Origin: Homalodisca vitripennis
Taxonomy: Eukaryota > Arthropoda > Insecta > Hemiptera > Cicadellidae
Assembly: GCF_021130785.1 (NCBI RefSeq)
Contig: NW_025777976.1
Span: 18,049-82,048, forward strand
Direction of reading: 5' to 3'
Length of the DNA: 64,000 nucleotides
The position numbers were made by a program, and so were the translations under genes. Shown here one piece after another: positions 50,430-61,652 of the stretch (positions within the stretch are counted from its first letter, which is position 1; each line of letters begins with the position of its first letter). The notes under the pieces were generated by a model, which did no database searches, was not told where the DNA came from, and saw only the letters and a list, made by a program, of their open reading frames with translations.

Positions 50430-51560
50430 CCTTATTTATTTTACTTTATTTTTATTTCATTTTATTTACTTGCTATAAAACAGGACTTACCCTAATAATA
50501 TTATAGCAGTTCAAAAAAATTCCAAAAACAGACATCAATGGCTTGAGTTATAGCTCAAGTCTATAGCACAATTCTTTACTTTAGGCACAAAAATGATAAT
50601 AAAGACAACCTTTAAAAACTTGTCATAAAGAATAAATACTTGTACAAAATATATAAATAAACATTTTATAACATTATAGTAACTAGTGTAATATCTTAAA
50701 TATACTATAATAACAATGTAATAAATATAATTAAATAACAATGCAATAAATATAATATAATGGTAATAAATAAATAAATAACTAAACGATACAAAACATA
50801 GACAACAAAACATCCAATGGAGAACGTTGACTTACGGATCCTATAACAACAATGCCTTAATCTTTTTTTTTGAAAACATTCAAGCTGTCATGTTGAATAT
50901 CAATGTCGGACCCACCCAAGAGTATTGTATTATAAGACCTCATCATCCTTAACAAAGGAAAGAATGCACGCGTCGCCCATGCGTGAATAGGGCAAATGAA
51001 ACAAACATCTGTTCGTGCTGTTGAGTTGGAGAGTCGATAACTGAGGACTCGCAGACAGTTCGCGTCGTCCACCCGACCCCGGACCAGGCCCAGAGGTACA
51101 CTTGCGCCAGGACCTGTCTCCTCCGACTCGGACTCTCCAGCCTAAATATTTCCAACAATTCATTGCATGGCACTAAATACGTATATATCAAAGCATTTAT
51201 ATGCCTCAAAAAACCTTTTTTGAACTTGTTTAATCAATTTCTTCGTGAATTAAATACATCGGATTCCACACAATTACGGTGTTCTCACAGTCTTGTTGTT
51301 ACGAATGATGTGTACAATGTGATAAAAGACCTGATGTTTTTAAAATTGACACCCTGTCTTATTATAAACCACAACATACGTCTAGCTGAATTGACACAAT
51401 TTTCTTTGTGAGTAGCAAATGATAAATCACAACTAATTACAAACTCCTAAATCTTTAATTGAATTAACTCTTGTAATTACTTCGCCATTTAAGTTATAAT
51501 TTTTTATTGTACTGTTTTATAACCTGGTCAATCACATCACGTGACATTTAGAGACATTAA
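50430..51560 (-). mobile_element. 5'-truncated non-LTR retrotransposon, minus strand
   Basis: Reads right to left: the end of a reverse transcriptase ORF (about 51,560-50,857), a 3' UTR of about 400 bp and an A-rich (TAAA)-like tail at about 50,430-50,470. Two stem pairs lie in the UTR: gctataa...ttatagc at 50,472-50,507 and cttgag...ctcaag at 50,542-50,559. The 5' end is not exact and no target-site duplication was found. It has no counterpart in the C-A spacer at 20-22 kb. Confidence 0.7.
50857..51520 (-). pseudogene. LINE reverse transcriptase, C-terminal relic
   Basis: With a few frame changes the minus strand gives the usual order of a Jockey/CR1-type RT end: LNGEVITRVNSIKDLGV near 51,480, RRMLWFIIRQG near 51,375, VIVWNPMYLIHEEI near 51,275, KQVQKRFFEAYK near 51,225, then LESPSRRRQVLAQVYLW near 51,130. 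The last part is FFPLLRMMRSYN and a terminal SDIDIQHDSLNVFKK, stopping at 50,857. At least three stops or shifts break it, so it is inactive. The plus-strand frame at 51,163-51,411 is only its shadow. The palm domain with YADD is lost. Confidence 0.7.
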
Positions 51561-53699
51561 ATATCAAGTTATTAAGAACGCTCCAGTTATTAACATTATC
51601 TACGTCAAATTGTGATTTTTCCGTGTCATTTACTGAGGATATATGACACCACTGTCATACACCCTTTTTTGTGTGTGATCATAACCTTTCTTTCTACAGT
51701 TCTACAGAATTAAGACAGTTAAATGTCAAAACTAACTGTTTATCTTAATTACATTTAACGTTATAAACATTTATAAAATATGTTAGCCTAAATGTAGGGA
51801 AATATTATAATAACATTAAACGTGTACTATAATTATTTTTTAGGTAAATGTAATAAAAACTTAAACTTACTAGCAATGTGTATATATTTCCTAATATATT
51901 GTTTGTAAAATTTTGTTTTTACGATATGAAAAGCTAAAAATTTTGTGTGTGCCTTGATTCTTTACCCACTCTTACTTTATGTCATACTCTACGTTATTTT
52001 TGTATATATTAAATGTTCTGATAAATAATGTTGGCATGGATATAATGGTGAGTGCGGTGAGGCAATGATTGTTGAAGTGATAAGACAAAATTAAATAGTC
52101 ACTATTTTCGCATTTTATTGCGTATCAGTAAGTAATATACCTGTTGTATGGCAATTTATTGTGTATTTATTAAAACAATTATAGTCATCATATTATGATA
52201 GTGTAGGATTATTCCACGCCTATTATCGCGTAATGGATAAGCAAATTAAAACTATATTTTCCAAGAACGTGCTTACAACCAATTCAGTTTTAAATTGGCT
52301 CAGACATAAAAAGATTACAAACATTTGAGAGCTGGCAAAGTGTCATTTCTGTCTGCCAAAACATTTTAAACAATATATTATTAAAAATTACCAAACCCAC
52401 AGACCTGAAATTTTCATGAAAATAATTTATGTAAAAACAATATCGAGTTCGATTATAGCGCTTTCCTTCCACGAGAGTTGGATGACCAGTTCGGCAAAAA
52501 TTTTTACATCGGTGTTACCATGGTGGAAACTAGAAAAGTTTTGTATAGATAAATATTCAAACACACTGAGTTCAACGGAAATAATTGCTGAATGTTTGCA
52601 AAGATAATTTTAACAAACAACATGTGGATACTTTTAGAGTAATGATTTCTCTTTATGCGCATAAAAAGCTATGCTTTATTAACAGACATAACAACGGTAA
52701 TAATGAAAATTATCATACTAAAACATTTTCATGTATTATATTTTACATATCTATAACGACTTGGATTGTAGATATTAATATTCCAGAGTATTAATATTTA
52801 AATTATCAATGAGACATCAAAGACGACACAAAATAATTTTTGAATAGTAAGCTTCTAGTGAATATTCAGTACAGTATATTACTTAAATTGGTTTGTCTAA
52901 AACAAAAATCACAGTTCTAAATAAAAACAATGTATTTATTTTAACCTGGCAAATTAATAAGTTCAACGTTTCAGAATTTTATCACTCTATTTTCCACAAA
53001 GAATTGACAAACCGTTTAGTAAATCAAAAGGTTCCTTTAGCAAGAAAAACAAAATATTAATCAAATATATCAAACTAAAAATCAGAGCTCTCTTCTAAGA
53101 TAAAATAATAAAGTTTTAAAACAAAAATCAAATACCACTTGGAAATAACTAAAATAAGAATGTTCACTTCTGAGTACACTCACAATTCAAAAATAAAAAT
53201 ATAAACTTCTCTTTACACTACGGTAGTTGAACCTTAACTTTCAAGTCTCTGCAATTCAGATAACAACCCTATCAAACAATTATAAATGTTCAATTAATTT
53301 CCAATTCATAATTCACAATAAAACAGTTCCAGTTAAATATTAATAACTTATTAAATTTCCAACTTTTAATTAAATTTATTGACAAAGTTCAATTTTAATT
53401 CACTTTTCTTGCAAGCATGAACCAAATGTAACTTGTATGATTCTATTATGCTTTATTGTTCCTCGAGAATAAGTTATTCAGATTGATCTGTAGTTTCTAT
53501 GAATTTATTTTTTTCCAATAAAAAAGACAACAAAATTAATTTAATATCAGATCAGGAAGACTATTTCAATAAAACGTACAATAAATTTGGTGCTTACCTC
53601 ATAATCCCTCGCAGAAAAAAAATTAAGAAACACGGCGCACTGTAATTAACTTAAATCGCGAAAATAACCAAAAGAAGGGCGAAAATTATGAGCGGGAGG
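51561..53699. other. AT-rich spacer with one partial unit
   Basis: About 52,410-52,680 (gtaaaaacaatatcgagttc, then ttttaacaaacaacatgtgg) matches the C-type flank at 47,215-47,470 and 14,755-14,995, with about 80 bp of unrelated sequence inside. The rest, including about 52,900-53,700, I cannot assign. Confidence 0.4.
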
Positions 53700-53960
53700 A
53701 ACCTTATAAATTCAGCTTGGATGTTCTCCACCAATTCCCAGTGTTTTCCCTTCAGCTCTCTCTTCAGTCGGTGGAACATAACAAAAATCACACAGAGCTA
53801 TGTCAGGGCTGTAATGAGGCTGGGGCACTAAGGGGGTCTTGTTCTGGGTAGGGTAGATGATAACGACGAAGGACGTGTTTTCTGGGGAAATATCCGTGGT
53901 GGAGCTTGAAGATGATGCCGGCAATCAACGCAGGCGATCCGGCGTTTTAGTCTCGAACAT
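53700..53960 (-). pseudogene. Mariner transposase relic
   Basis: The minus strand gives NKTPLVPQPHYSPDIALCDF followed, after a frame change, by HRLKRELKGKHWE and ENIQAE. This is the C-terminal catalytic part of a mariner transposase: the YSPD.A..DF motif holds the third Asp. The upstream HHDNAPAHT-like segment survives only as scattered residues before it. Stops and shifts make it inactive. No terminal inverted repeats were found. The 70-codon frame at 53,712 covers part of it. Confidence 0.7.
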
Positions 53961-54204
53961 CTTCAGATAAAAGGCTGGGATTCAATTCCTCGAAAGTCAA
54001 AGATGAAAAAACAGCATTGTTTTGATATTAGACTTGCTCATGTGCACTTTTTTGTTTGTGTTTGGAAGAGGATTCTATGTGCCACTGGGATCCCTGCCTT
54101 TTAGATTGTAGATTAAAATATGTACTGATGCAGTTCTAACTCACATTTCTATCGAAGATGTTTGCTAGGGTTATTCAGGCAAAGGTACACTCCACCAGGT
54201 TGCA
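53961..54204. other. Short spacer, nothing recognised
   Basis: Mixed composition. A weak tRNA-like gggattcaattcc at about 53,979 is not enough to call an RNA or SINE. Confidence 0.3.
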
Positions 54205-54384
54205 CAGTTGATTTAGAAGTTTAGCTGACACATTATTCTCTAAAACGATATATTATATTTGATCATGAACCAGAAATTTCATTAATTTCAGTTACAAAGA
54301 GGAATTTTAATATTTAAATATATTATAATCTAATCAGGCATTCCTAATATTGTATAATTTTACTTTATCCGTTATTACCTCTTG

Positions 54385-55265
54385 TACTGTGAAAAAGAGA
54401 TCTGGCGTGAATTTTAGTAACTAATACAATTTGTTAAAACTTTTAGAACATATTTATGTCACAATTTTTGGCACTAATTTTTAAATTGTCATATTATTAC
54501 AACTAAAATTAGTAAGTTTTTTTTATATTTTAAAGGAAATCAATGTATAATTTCAACTAATTACGATTACCTTACTTACTAGAAATGCTAGAATGATTGC
54601 TGTAAAATACAAGTTAGAAAATGTTTCTCATAAACTGATATATCTATTTTCTTTTAAAACTACGTGAAAACCTCCAATAATTTTGCTTTCAGATGTAGAG
54701 GTATATAGATTAATGTAACCATATTCTCCCTGAACTCTTTTGGGTACTGAGAGGATACACAGCACCAAACATATTAAGTAGTTTTTACACAATACATAAC
54801 AATGTAGTTTATTAACAATAATTAATTTGTACTTCAATTTGCACTACAATAGAACTATTCTAGTGTTTTTTGCTGTAAACAATCGCTAAAACTAGGATGT
54901 AAACTCCTTTGTGTAACGAGAAATATTGTGTAAAAACTATGATTTATATTGAATTAAAGTAACTTATCCATATAAGTCCTGGTCCTGACCTGCTTCTAAC
55001 CATCACATAATGTTCCTGGTGCTACTTCCCCGGGGCTAGTTGTGAATTGAACGAATTTTTAAAATATGCAGCTAAATAACACTTTAGGATTAATTAAAAA
55101 AAATTGAAACATACAAATGCTATATTGTTTTCAATGGATATAAAATAATATTTTATGTAAATTGCTGCTTCCGTTTCTCCAGTCTCTTATATTGCTGACG
55201 TCACGACTACTACTGGCACTAAACAGATCGCTTGTTATCTGATTACCCAAACCCGTACATTTTAC
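54385..55265 (+). repeat. Array unit U18 (type I)
   Basis: Block a from about 54,385, anchor gggtactgagaggatacaca at about 54,743, hexamer box at 54,974, block c at about 55,120-55,265 with TGACGTCA at 55,196-55,203. Confidence 0.65.
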
Positions 55266-56759
55266 TGCGACAAACGTGTGAATAAAACATAATTATAAAA
55301 TTAATAATAAGATAGATCCACTACTAAATTTATAATTTATTAATGTTTAGATACAATATCAAGGGACAATCTTAGAAATGAAATGTTATATCAATGCTAA
55401 TTCATGTACAATAGTCTAGTTTTAAATTTCTAAAAAAAAAAATATAACAAACAACATAACTATAATGCATCAATAATCATATTTAATTTTATATTATTGA
55501 ACCGAAACTTTTTTAGAATTGCAATAATCACGCTAACCCTATTGGACATATTTTAACTAAATTTGATATCTCTATTACTAAGGTACAAAAATGTCTGCGT
55601 ATTTGTATTTTAAAGAATTCTCTAACAATTTTCATGAAACTAACTTCATAATTAAAAAATTAAAAATAAAGTATTTCGCCGCTAACCGTCTTACAACACA
55701 AAATGTATTATAGTATTCAGTATATCCATAAATAAATATCATTTATCATAGTAGGGTTAAATAGTAACGACAAGTACGATATACTAATGTATACTCGTAT
55801 GGATGGCAGTAATAACATATTAAACCAATTTGCATATTCTGAATATCTTATAATATACTTGTGTTTAGCTTTTTGTGCCTTTCCCAAAACGTATTTTAAT
55901 AGGCGAGTGTCTCAATAGGCAACAAAGTCACATTGTGAGATAATCCGGTAAGTCGATTTATCGTCATGTGATAGCAATTAATTCATTTTCTCACATATAA
56001 ATATAATACCTCGTAGTAGAATTTGGACACCGGACAGATTATTTACGTTTTAAGTAAGCATTTCAGGTAACTAAGGCTCATTGTGATAGAATAACATTTA
56101 CTGTTTTTTATCTTTAGTAATGAACTTACAAAGCTTTCGAAGAACCGAAGCTCGTAAATGAGAATAATATCTAAAATTGTAATTTAAAACAATCTACTTA
56201 TGTTATTATTGTTGTTGTAATTATAAGATATTTAATCGAATTATTAAATCAAAGTAGGATTGAATTTAACAATCAATTGCTTTTATTAAATATACCAATT
56301 AGAGGATGTTTTAAAAAAGGTTATTATACAAAGAATATACAAACAGGTCAGTTTATCATGCACACATTAGACGACTGTACATAAACGAGATATATGGATA
56401 AAAAAAACAGAATGTATGGTAGAATGATAAATATTATAGAGTTTAATTTGATGGTATCATTAAAACTTTTTTTACATAAATTGAATTAAAGTTTCAGTTG
56501 CTTCTAATTTAATTGTAAATCGTAAAATTTTAAACATATATCTATAATTTTCTTGGTTATCGTTTTTATAACCCAAATTTTTTAAGGAATCCCAGAGTAT
56601 AGCGTTGATATGTGAAAACATCCTTGATAAATTCCTGCGTTAAAAAATATTATAATCCTGAAGGATTTGTTAAAGGAAAATCGTTGGGTTAAAATTGTTG
56701 TAAATCATATGTAATACACCATATACAACTCACTTATACCGTAAGATGAGATAAGCCAC
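55266..56759 (+). repeat. A'-segment sequence without recognised genes
   Basis: Shared with 23,150-25,590 minus the solo LTR. AT-rich. No ORF with a motif. Confidence 0.5.
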
Positions 56760-57345
56760 TTCCTACTGAACTAAGTAAACAATCCTCCTGTGGTCATAAA
56801 CTTGCACAAACTAGCAAGATTAAGACAACCATCTAAGGCAGTTAACGAGTCAGCTGAGTTAGCTCCGGTCATTACGAGACGTTTTATCCTTAGGATGCAA
56901 GCTAGTCTGGACTTAGTATTTATCCATGAGACAAAAGCCCCAAACTGCAGTCCAGGTCTAGTCCTGGAGATATAAAGCCACTGCAATAGCTTCGGCTCAA
57001 GACCCCAAGACCCTCTGATCGAAAGCCTGTACTGCATTAGTAACCATACTCCCCTTGCAACTAACCTTTCCAGTTGAGGTCCCCAATCCGGTCACGTGTC
57101 GACAACATTAGGGTACAACTACATTAACTAAACTTTAGACATCAATCCTATCACACCAGTTTACTGCTCTCTTCAGGGTTGCACGAGTCAACTCCCTGAC
57201 TGTGGTTTTATATTTTAGCAGTCACAAGAACTATTTTTTTCATCTCCTCTGAAATACACCTTTGCTAAAATATCACTATGGTTACAGACATAAAAAGGTG
57301 GTATATAACAAGGAGAAAGGAAGCCATCCTGGGGGGGAGCCTGGA
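56760..57345 (-). pseudogene. Decayed LINE reverse transcriptase relic, second copy
   Basis: Same relic as at 25,590-26,290. An 88-codon minus frame (57,037-56,771) keeps GLEPKLLQWLYISRTRPGL, then FGAFVSW, then LACILRIKRLVMTGA and LTALDGCLNL. This is the pattern found downstream of the palm domain in several LINE clades (W.L....RP.L.YG...W and L..LQRL...ITGA). The YADD region near 57,270 is badly eroded. It is inactive and shared with A, so it dates from before that duplication. Confidence 0.6.
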
Positions 57346-58254
57346 TGGTCAGGTAGTCTTAAAAAAGAAGATAATAAACTACTACTGCAGGTGTCGCAAC
57401 ATAGTGCTTTCAGAGAAATCAAACAATAGCTCCTTGGAAAAATTAAATCTTACAATTTAGTACAAACAAGCTTATTGTGTAGTTCGTTCTAAAACATGGT
57501 GTCCTTATATTTAGATTTTTGTGAGAGTTTGTCGCTTAAATAAGAGGAAGATTAAAAGACAGCAACACAATTGTTTAAGAAAACTGCATTAACTAAGTTA
57601 AACACTCATAAAAACCGAAAGGTTTTAACAAACGTTTCAACTTTCACAAAGTATCAGTTCTTGTTTATACCTCTTGGTGGATCTTCCATATCGCATATCT
57701 TTGATAACATGTGACCACTTTAATAGTTTAACTAAAAACTAAACGGATGTTAGTCATAATCATTAATTTAGAATTTTAAAAAAAAAATATATTTCTTTGG
57801 TTAGTTGCATGATTTAATAATACTTCTTATTCAATTGATATATTTAATTGATTAGAACATTATTAAAGTACTTTACTCCCGCAATGTTCCCTCTCGATTT
57901 ATCAGTTCAGCTCGACCAATTATTCTCCATTCGGTTCTTTTTATTTTTTATATAAAATTGTACTATTATTTGTAAATTACTTACAGGGAAAAATAGAATG
58001 TTTTTATTTATATTGGAACCTAATCAGGCGTTTCCAGTAACGTATAACTTAAGTTCCTCTTCTCTTATTTACTGTTCTGAAGAAGAGAGATCTGGTGTTT
58101 ATTTAGGAAACTAATTGAATAATTTAACAATTATAGACTATATTTCTGTTATAAACTCACCATAACGTTTTTTTTTCTATATTTATTGATTTTAAACAAC
58201 CAAACTCAATTTTATTAAGGCATTCTAACCATTGTCAACTAGTATACACATCCG

Positions 58255-58904
58255 TCAGTCATGGTTCCGGGTGACGGTAATGTCTGGGTTAATTTTGAAC
58301 AGCCTTACCATTTTACAGTGTGTGTACCTCTCCCCAATTACTCCTGTATCTGGAAAGTTTGGAAGCGCTGGAAAACAGTCTCCCGAAACGTCCCTGGGCG
58401 TGTTTTAGTTTCGGGTGACTTCAATGCCCGTGATGGTCGAAAGGGGTATGCCCGTGACTGACGTGAGGGGAAGGACATTTGTTGGAGATGGTCTCGAGAC
58501 TCGATTTGGAAGTCGTAAATATATGGACAAGGCCGACCTTCCAAAGCACTCTTGGTGAGTCAATACCAGATATATACGCTGGTTCGGCCGATTTGAACCC
58601 TTTAGTAGCGGAATGGCGAGTGATGGACGCGTACACTGCTAGTGACCACGAGTTCATCGCTTTTCATCTTATCGATAATCGGTTGCCGCGGCGAGCGACG
58701 AAATACCCGAAAACACTCTTGGCCTGGAATCTGGCTAAGCTGGACAGGGGAAAACTCGTCGAGCAGCTAGATCTTAGTATCGAGGCTGGTGTTCCGATGT
58801 TTACCGAGTCCACGGCAACAGCTGAGGTTGAGGCTTGGATAGAATCTTCCATGAAGCTGATAGAACACGCTTGTGATTCGTCAAAGCCTCGGAAACGACC
58901 CTAA
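58255..58904 (+). pseudogene. LINE endonuclease domain, C-terminal part
   Basis: Apurinic-type (APE) endonuclease end of the R1-like LINE ORF2. The first frame (58,261-58,461) ends soon after VLVSGDFNAR (GDFN at 58,414), one of the catalytic blocks. The frame then shifts to 58,479-58,904, with LEVVNIWTRPTF, IPDIY and the active-site SDH at 58,641-58,649, in order and spacing expected of the family. A TGA and a frame change separate the two halves. The N-terminal catalytic half and any ORF1 are missing. After 58,904 the linker to the RT is broken by further stops. Confidence 0.85.
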
Positions 58905-61040
58905 CGGGGCCGTCTCTAAGCCTTCTGGTAGAACGGAAGAAATCGGCGAGCTCAGAAGAACTGCACTAATGTGCAGACGTAGAGCGCATGCTAGCTCGAA
59001 ACCGGTTCTGAAGCTATAACTAGGTCGGCAGAGCATAAGGCTGCTAAGAAAGCTCTGAGTGCAGCAATCCGTCTGAGCAAGTCACGATGCTGTCGTGAGC
59101 TCTGCCAGGAGGTGAACTCCAACCCTTGGGGAAGATTATACAGACTTGTGACAAAAAAGCTCGGAGGAATGGCGGCTAATAGCACGGAAATGCCTTCTGG
59201 AATGATTTCAGCGATCGTGAAAGCTCTCTTCTCAAGTCACCCTGTGAGGCGGGAGGAGATAGTAGCGAGGCTGGTTGCAGATGTTCCCATTTTTACAGAG
59301 CAGGAGCTTGTAGCAGCGATGGTATACTATGCGCAACAAGAGTTTGGTAGCGGGTGCTGTGTTCCCGTCGCGCTGGCAAGTTATCTAGGTTGGCGCTGAT
59401 CAGCAAAGGAAAAAAGAGACCCGAACTCCCCGTCGTCATACAGGCCACTTTGTATGCTTCACACCCCCAAACCCCGCGAGGAAGCTCTATGAAAGGTTGC
59501 TGAAGCCCAGATTGCAGTTTTCCATCGAAGCCACCGAAAAAAGTCTCTCCCTGGCAGCACGGCTTTCGAAAGCGAACTCAACTCTAAACGCCATTACAGA
59601 GGTGGTCAGTGTTGCCCAGCAAGCCGAAACAGCTTGTCACCAGGGTCGGCCGATTGTGCTGTTGTGCCGACGGATGCCTTGACGTAAAGAACGCGTTTAA
59701 CTCTGCTCGGTGGGAGAACATTCTGGAGCCGTTGCAGCAGGACCTTCAGCGTGACCGACTATCTACTGGTCGTTGTGCAGGACTACCTGAAGAATCGTCG
59801 GCTGTTGTATGAAACTAAAGACGGAAGGAGACAGAAAGTGATCACTGCCGGTTTGGCTCAAGGGTCTATTCTCGGCCCAGACCTATGGAATGTTTTATAC
59901 GATGGCTTTGCTTCGCCTCAAGATGCCCCACGACGTCTTCCTCGTGGGTTATGCCGATGATGTAGATGCAGTCATCACAGCGAGGAATCCGGACTTGGCA
60001 CATTTACGCCTTAATTAAGTAATGATTCAGGTCAAGGGCCTGGATGACGAGCCACGGACTTGAGGTGGCGGTCGCCAAGACGGAAATCGTTATGCTCACT
60101 CGACGGGTAATCCCCGCTCTGATCTCTATGAATGTGGGGGATGTCGAAGTTCGGACAAGGACTGCGGCGAAGTACCTGGGTGTGTTTCTCGACTGCCGTG
60201 TTCGGTATTAGGAGCACATTCAGGCGGTATGCGACAAAGACTCTAAGGTGGTTATGTCTCTCAGCAGGCTAATGGCTTTTTTTTTAACGTAGGAAAGCCC
60301 TAGGTCAAGCAAAGAGACACCTCCTCATGTCTAATGTAAACTCAACCCTTCTGTATGGCGCAGAGGTGTAAGCGGGTGTCATGAGGAATAAAGGCGATAC
60401 AGTAAAAGGCTGTTATCGTTACAGAGAAGAGCAGTAATTAGGGTCGCCTGCGCTTATCGCACCGGTTCCGGTTCGGCTATGGTGGTCGTGGCTGGGGTGA
60501 TTCCTAATGATCTGCTGACCATCGACAGACAGACCGTCTTTCGGGAGGCTGCCCAGTGGGGTAGAGAGGATGCCTTGGCTGCTGCCAGGGTGGAGAATCT
60601 GTAGGTTTAACAGCGGAGGTGGCCGGAAAGATCAGATGGTCGCTGGACCTTCCGTTCTCATCCGAAAGCTTCAAACCCTGGATAGATCGTGGCAAGGGGG
60701 AGATATATTTCTACCGGTGTCATTTCGTGACAGGGCACGGTTTACTTTAGGAAGTACCAGTACAGAATGGCAAAAGTCAGGTCGCCTCGGTGTGCTACTG
60801 GATTGAGGAAGATGATGATGTTTCAATCACACCTTCCTCGCTTGCGGGCGCTTTAACCGAGGCCAGGCGAACGTTTCGCCTCCACAGTTATCCAACCTCA
60901 GTTGGCGATGTTTTCGCAGACACCATTGTGGAGCTGATGCTGCAGAGTGAGGAGGAAGCATGGAATGCAGTACCCACTCATGTACACACGCGATCCTTCA
61001 TCAGAAGCGTGAAGACGGATGCCTGGCAAACCCCTAGTTT
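58905..61040 (+). pseudogene. LINE reverse transcriptase and C-terminal domain
   Basis: Pieces in at least five frame segments keep the R1-clade RT order: NPWGRLYRLVTKKLG (59,118 on), TEQELVAA (59,299), LSKANSTLNAITEVV (59,563 on), LDVKNAFNSARWENIL (59,680 on), LAQGSILGP (AQGS at 59,856-59,867), YADD at 59,950-59,961, then AAKYLGVFLDCRVRY near 60,170. Further on come YRTGSGSAM..AGVIP near 60,460 and an EEAWNAV C-terminal segment near 60,955. YADD itself is intact, but many stops and shifts make the copy dead. The probable stop is near 61,040. The last plus frame reads through the 3' boundary into host DNA (to 61,119). Confidence 0.88.
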
Positions 61041-61164
61041 CCGAAAACAAGTAGTTTTATCCTGGTTGGAACATAAGACACACGGACCAGTGAAAAAAAC
61101 TAGCATACACCAACATTAACTCATGTTCTATATTTAGCTTATTTGAAGATGCCAGTAAGATTGT

Positions 61165-61652
61165 CTTCGATAGCTGCCATAACTGGGTCACAAGAGTGAC
61201 GGTCCAGCTACCAAAAAATTGCTGTTCGTTTTAGCGTTACCCAGGGAGCACGTGTAAGCAAGCTACGGACGCGAAAACAACTTCACCCCCCTACGATTCG
61301 GTTTTATTTAATATTTTCCGATCTGGGGTTGGGAGAAGCAATCAATGGAAATTTAAGTGGGATATTACTGACGACCAGACGTGTGACTTGATGGCGCAAA
61401 CTCTCAGACAATGGAGCACATTGTAAAACGACTGCCCTATGCGACTGTTTTCTGGTGGTCTGGCTGGTCTAAAGTGGTTTAGAGGATGGGTCTTTAAACT
61501 GGCTAAGTAATTTGGATTTATCTTTGTGACGGGAGATTAATGTATGATTCAAGAACTTTGTGTCTTACGTACTTTTTAATAAATTGTAATTTTTTAATTT
61601 ATTTATTTATGGATGGCTACCTTTGTCCCCCATACGATATATATACATATAT
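61165..61652 (+). mobile_element. Second LINE 3' end, 5'-truncated
   Basis: An insertion of about 490 bp flanked by agtaagatt (61,154-61,162 and 61,653-61,661). In U11 the site is unbroken (gttgtaagacataag). The plus strand around 61,400-61,510 has the traces of a LINE C-terminus: QTMEHIV and, after a shift, NDCPMRLFSGGL with a stop at LAK. This recalls the QT..HI...CP.R.F.G end of several LINE ORFs. A UTR and an AT-rich tail follow. It landed only 55 bp from the R1-like insertion. Confidence 0.65.

Larger units (their letters stand above)
58250..61098 (+). mobile_element. R1-like non-LTR retrotransposon, 5'-truncated
   Basis: A 2.85-kb insertion with GC far above its surroundings. The flanking text aactagtatacac (58,237-58,249) recurs as aactagcatacac (about 61,098-61,110), a target-site duplication of about 13 bp with one change. 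In U11 the site is intact (cagctagcatacacctac at 29,927). The element starts inside the endonuclease domain and runs to a short 3' UTR. It is not in 28S rDNA, unlike classical R1. Confidence 0.88.

Noticed and set aside
51163..51411. 82-codon plus-strand ORF
   Set aside because: The opposite strand carries clear LINE RT C-terminal motifs over the same bases.
53979..53992. tRNA-like gggattcaattcc
   Set aside because: Isolated match with no arms around it.
58338..59185. Minus-strand and overlapping ORFs in the R1-like LINE (58,338-58,657, 58,664-58,852, 58,991-59,185)
   Set aside because: Shadows of endonuclease and RT coding on the plus strand.
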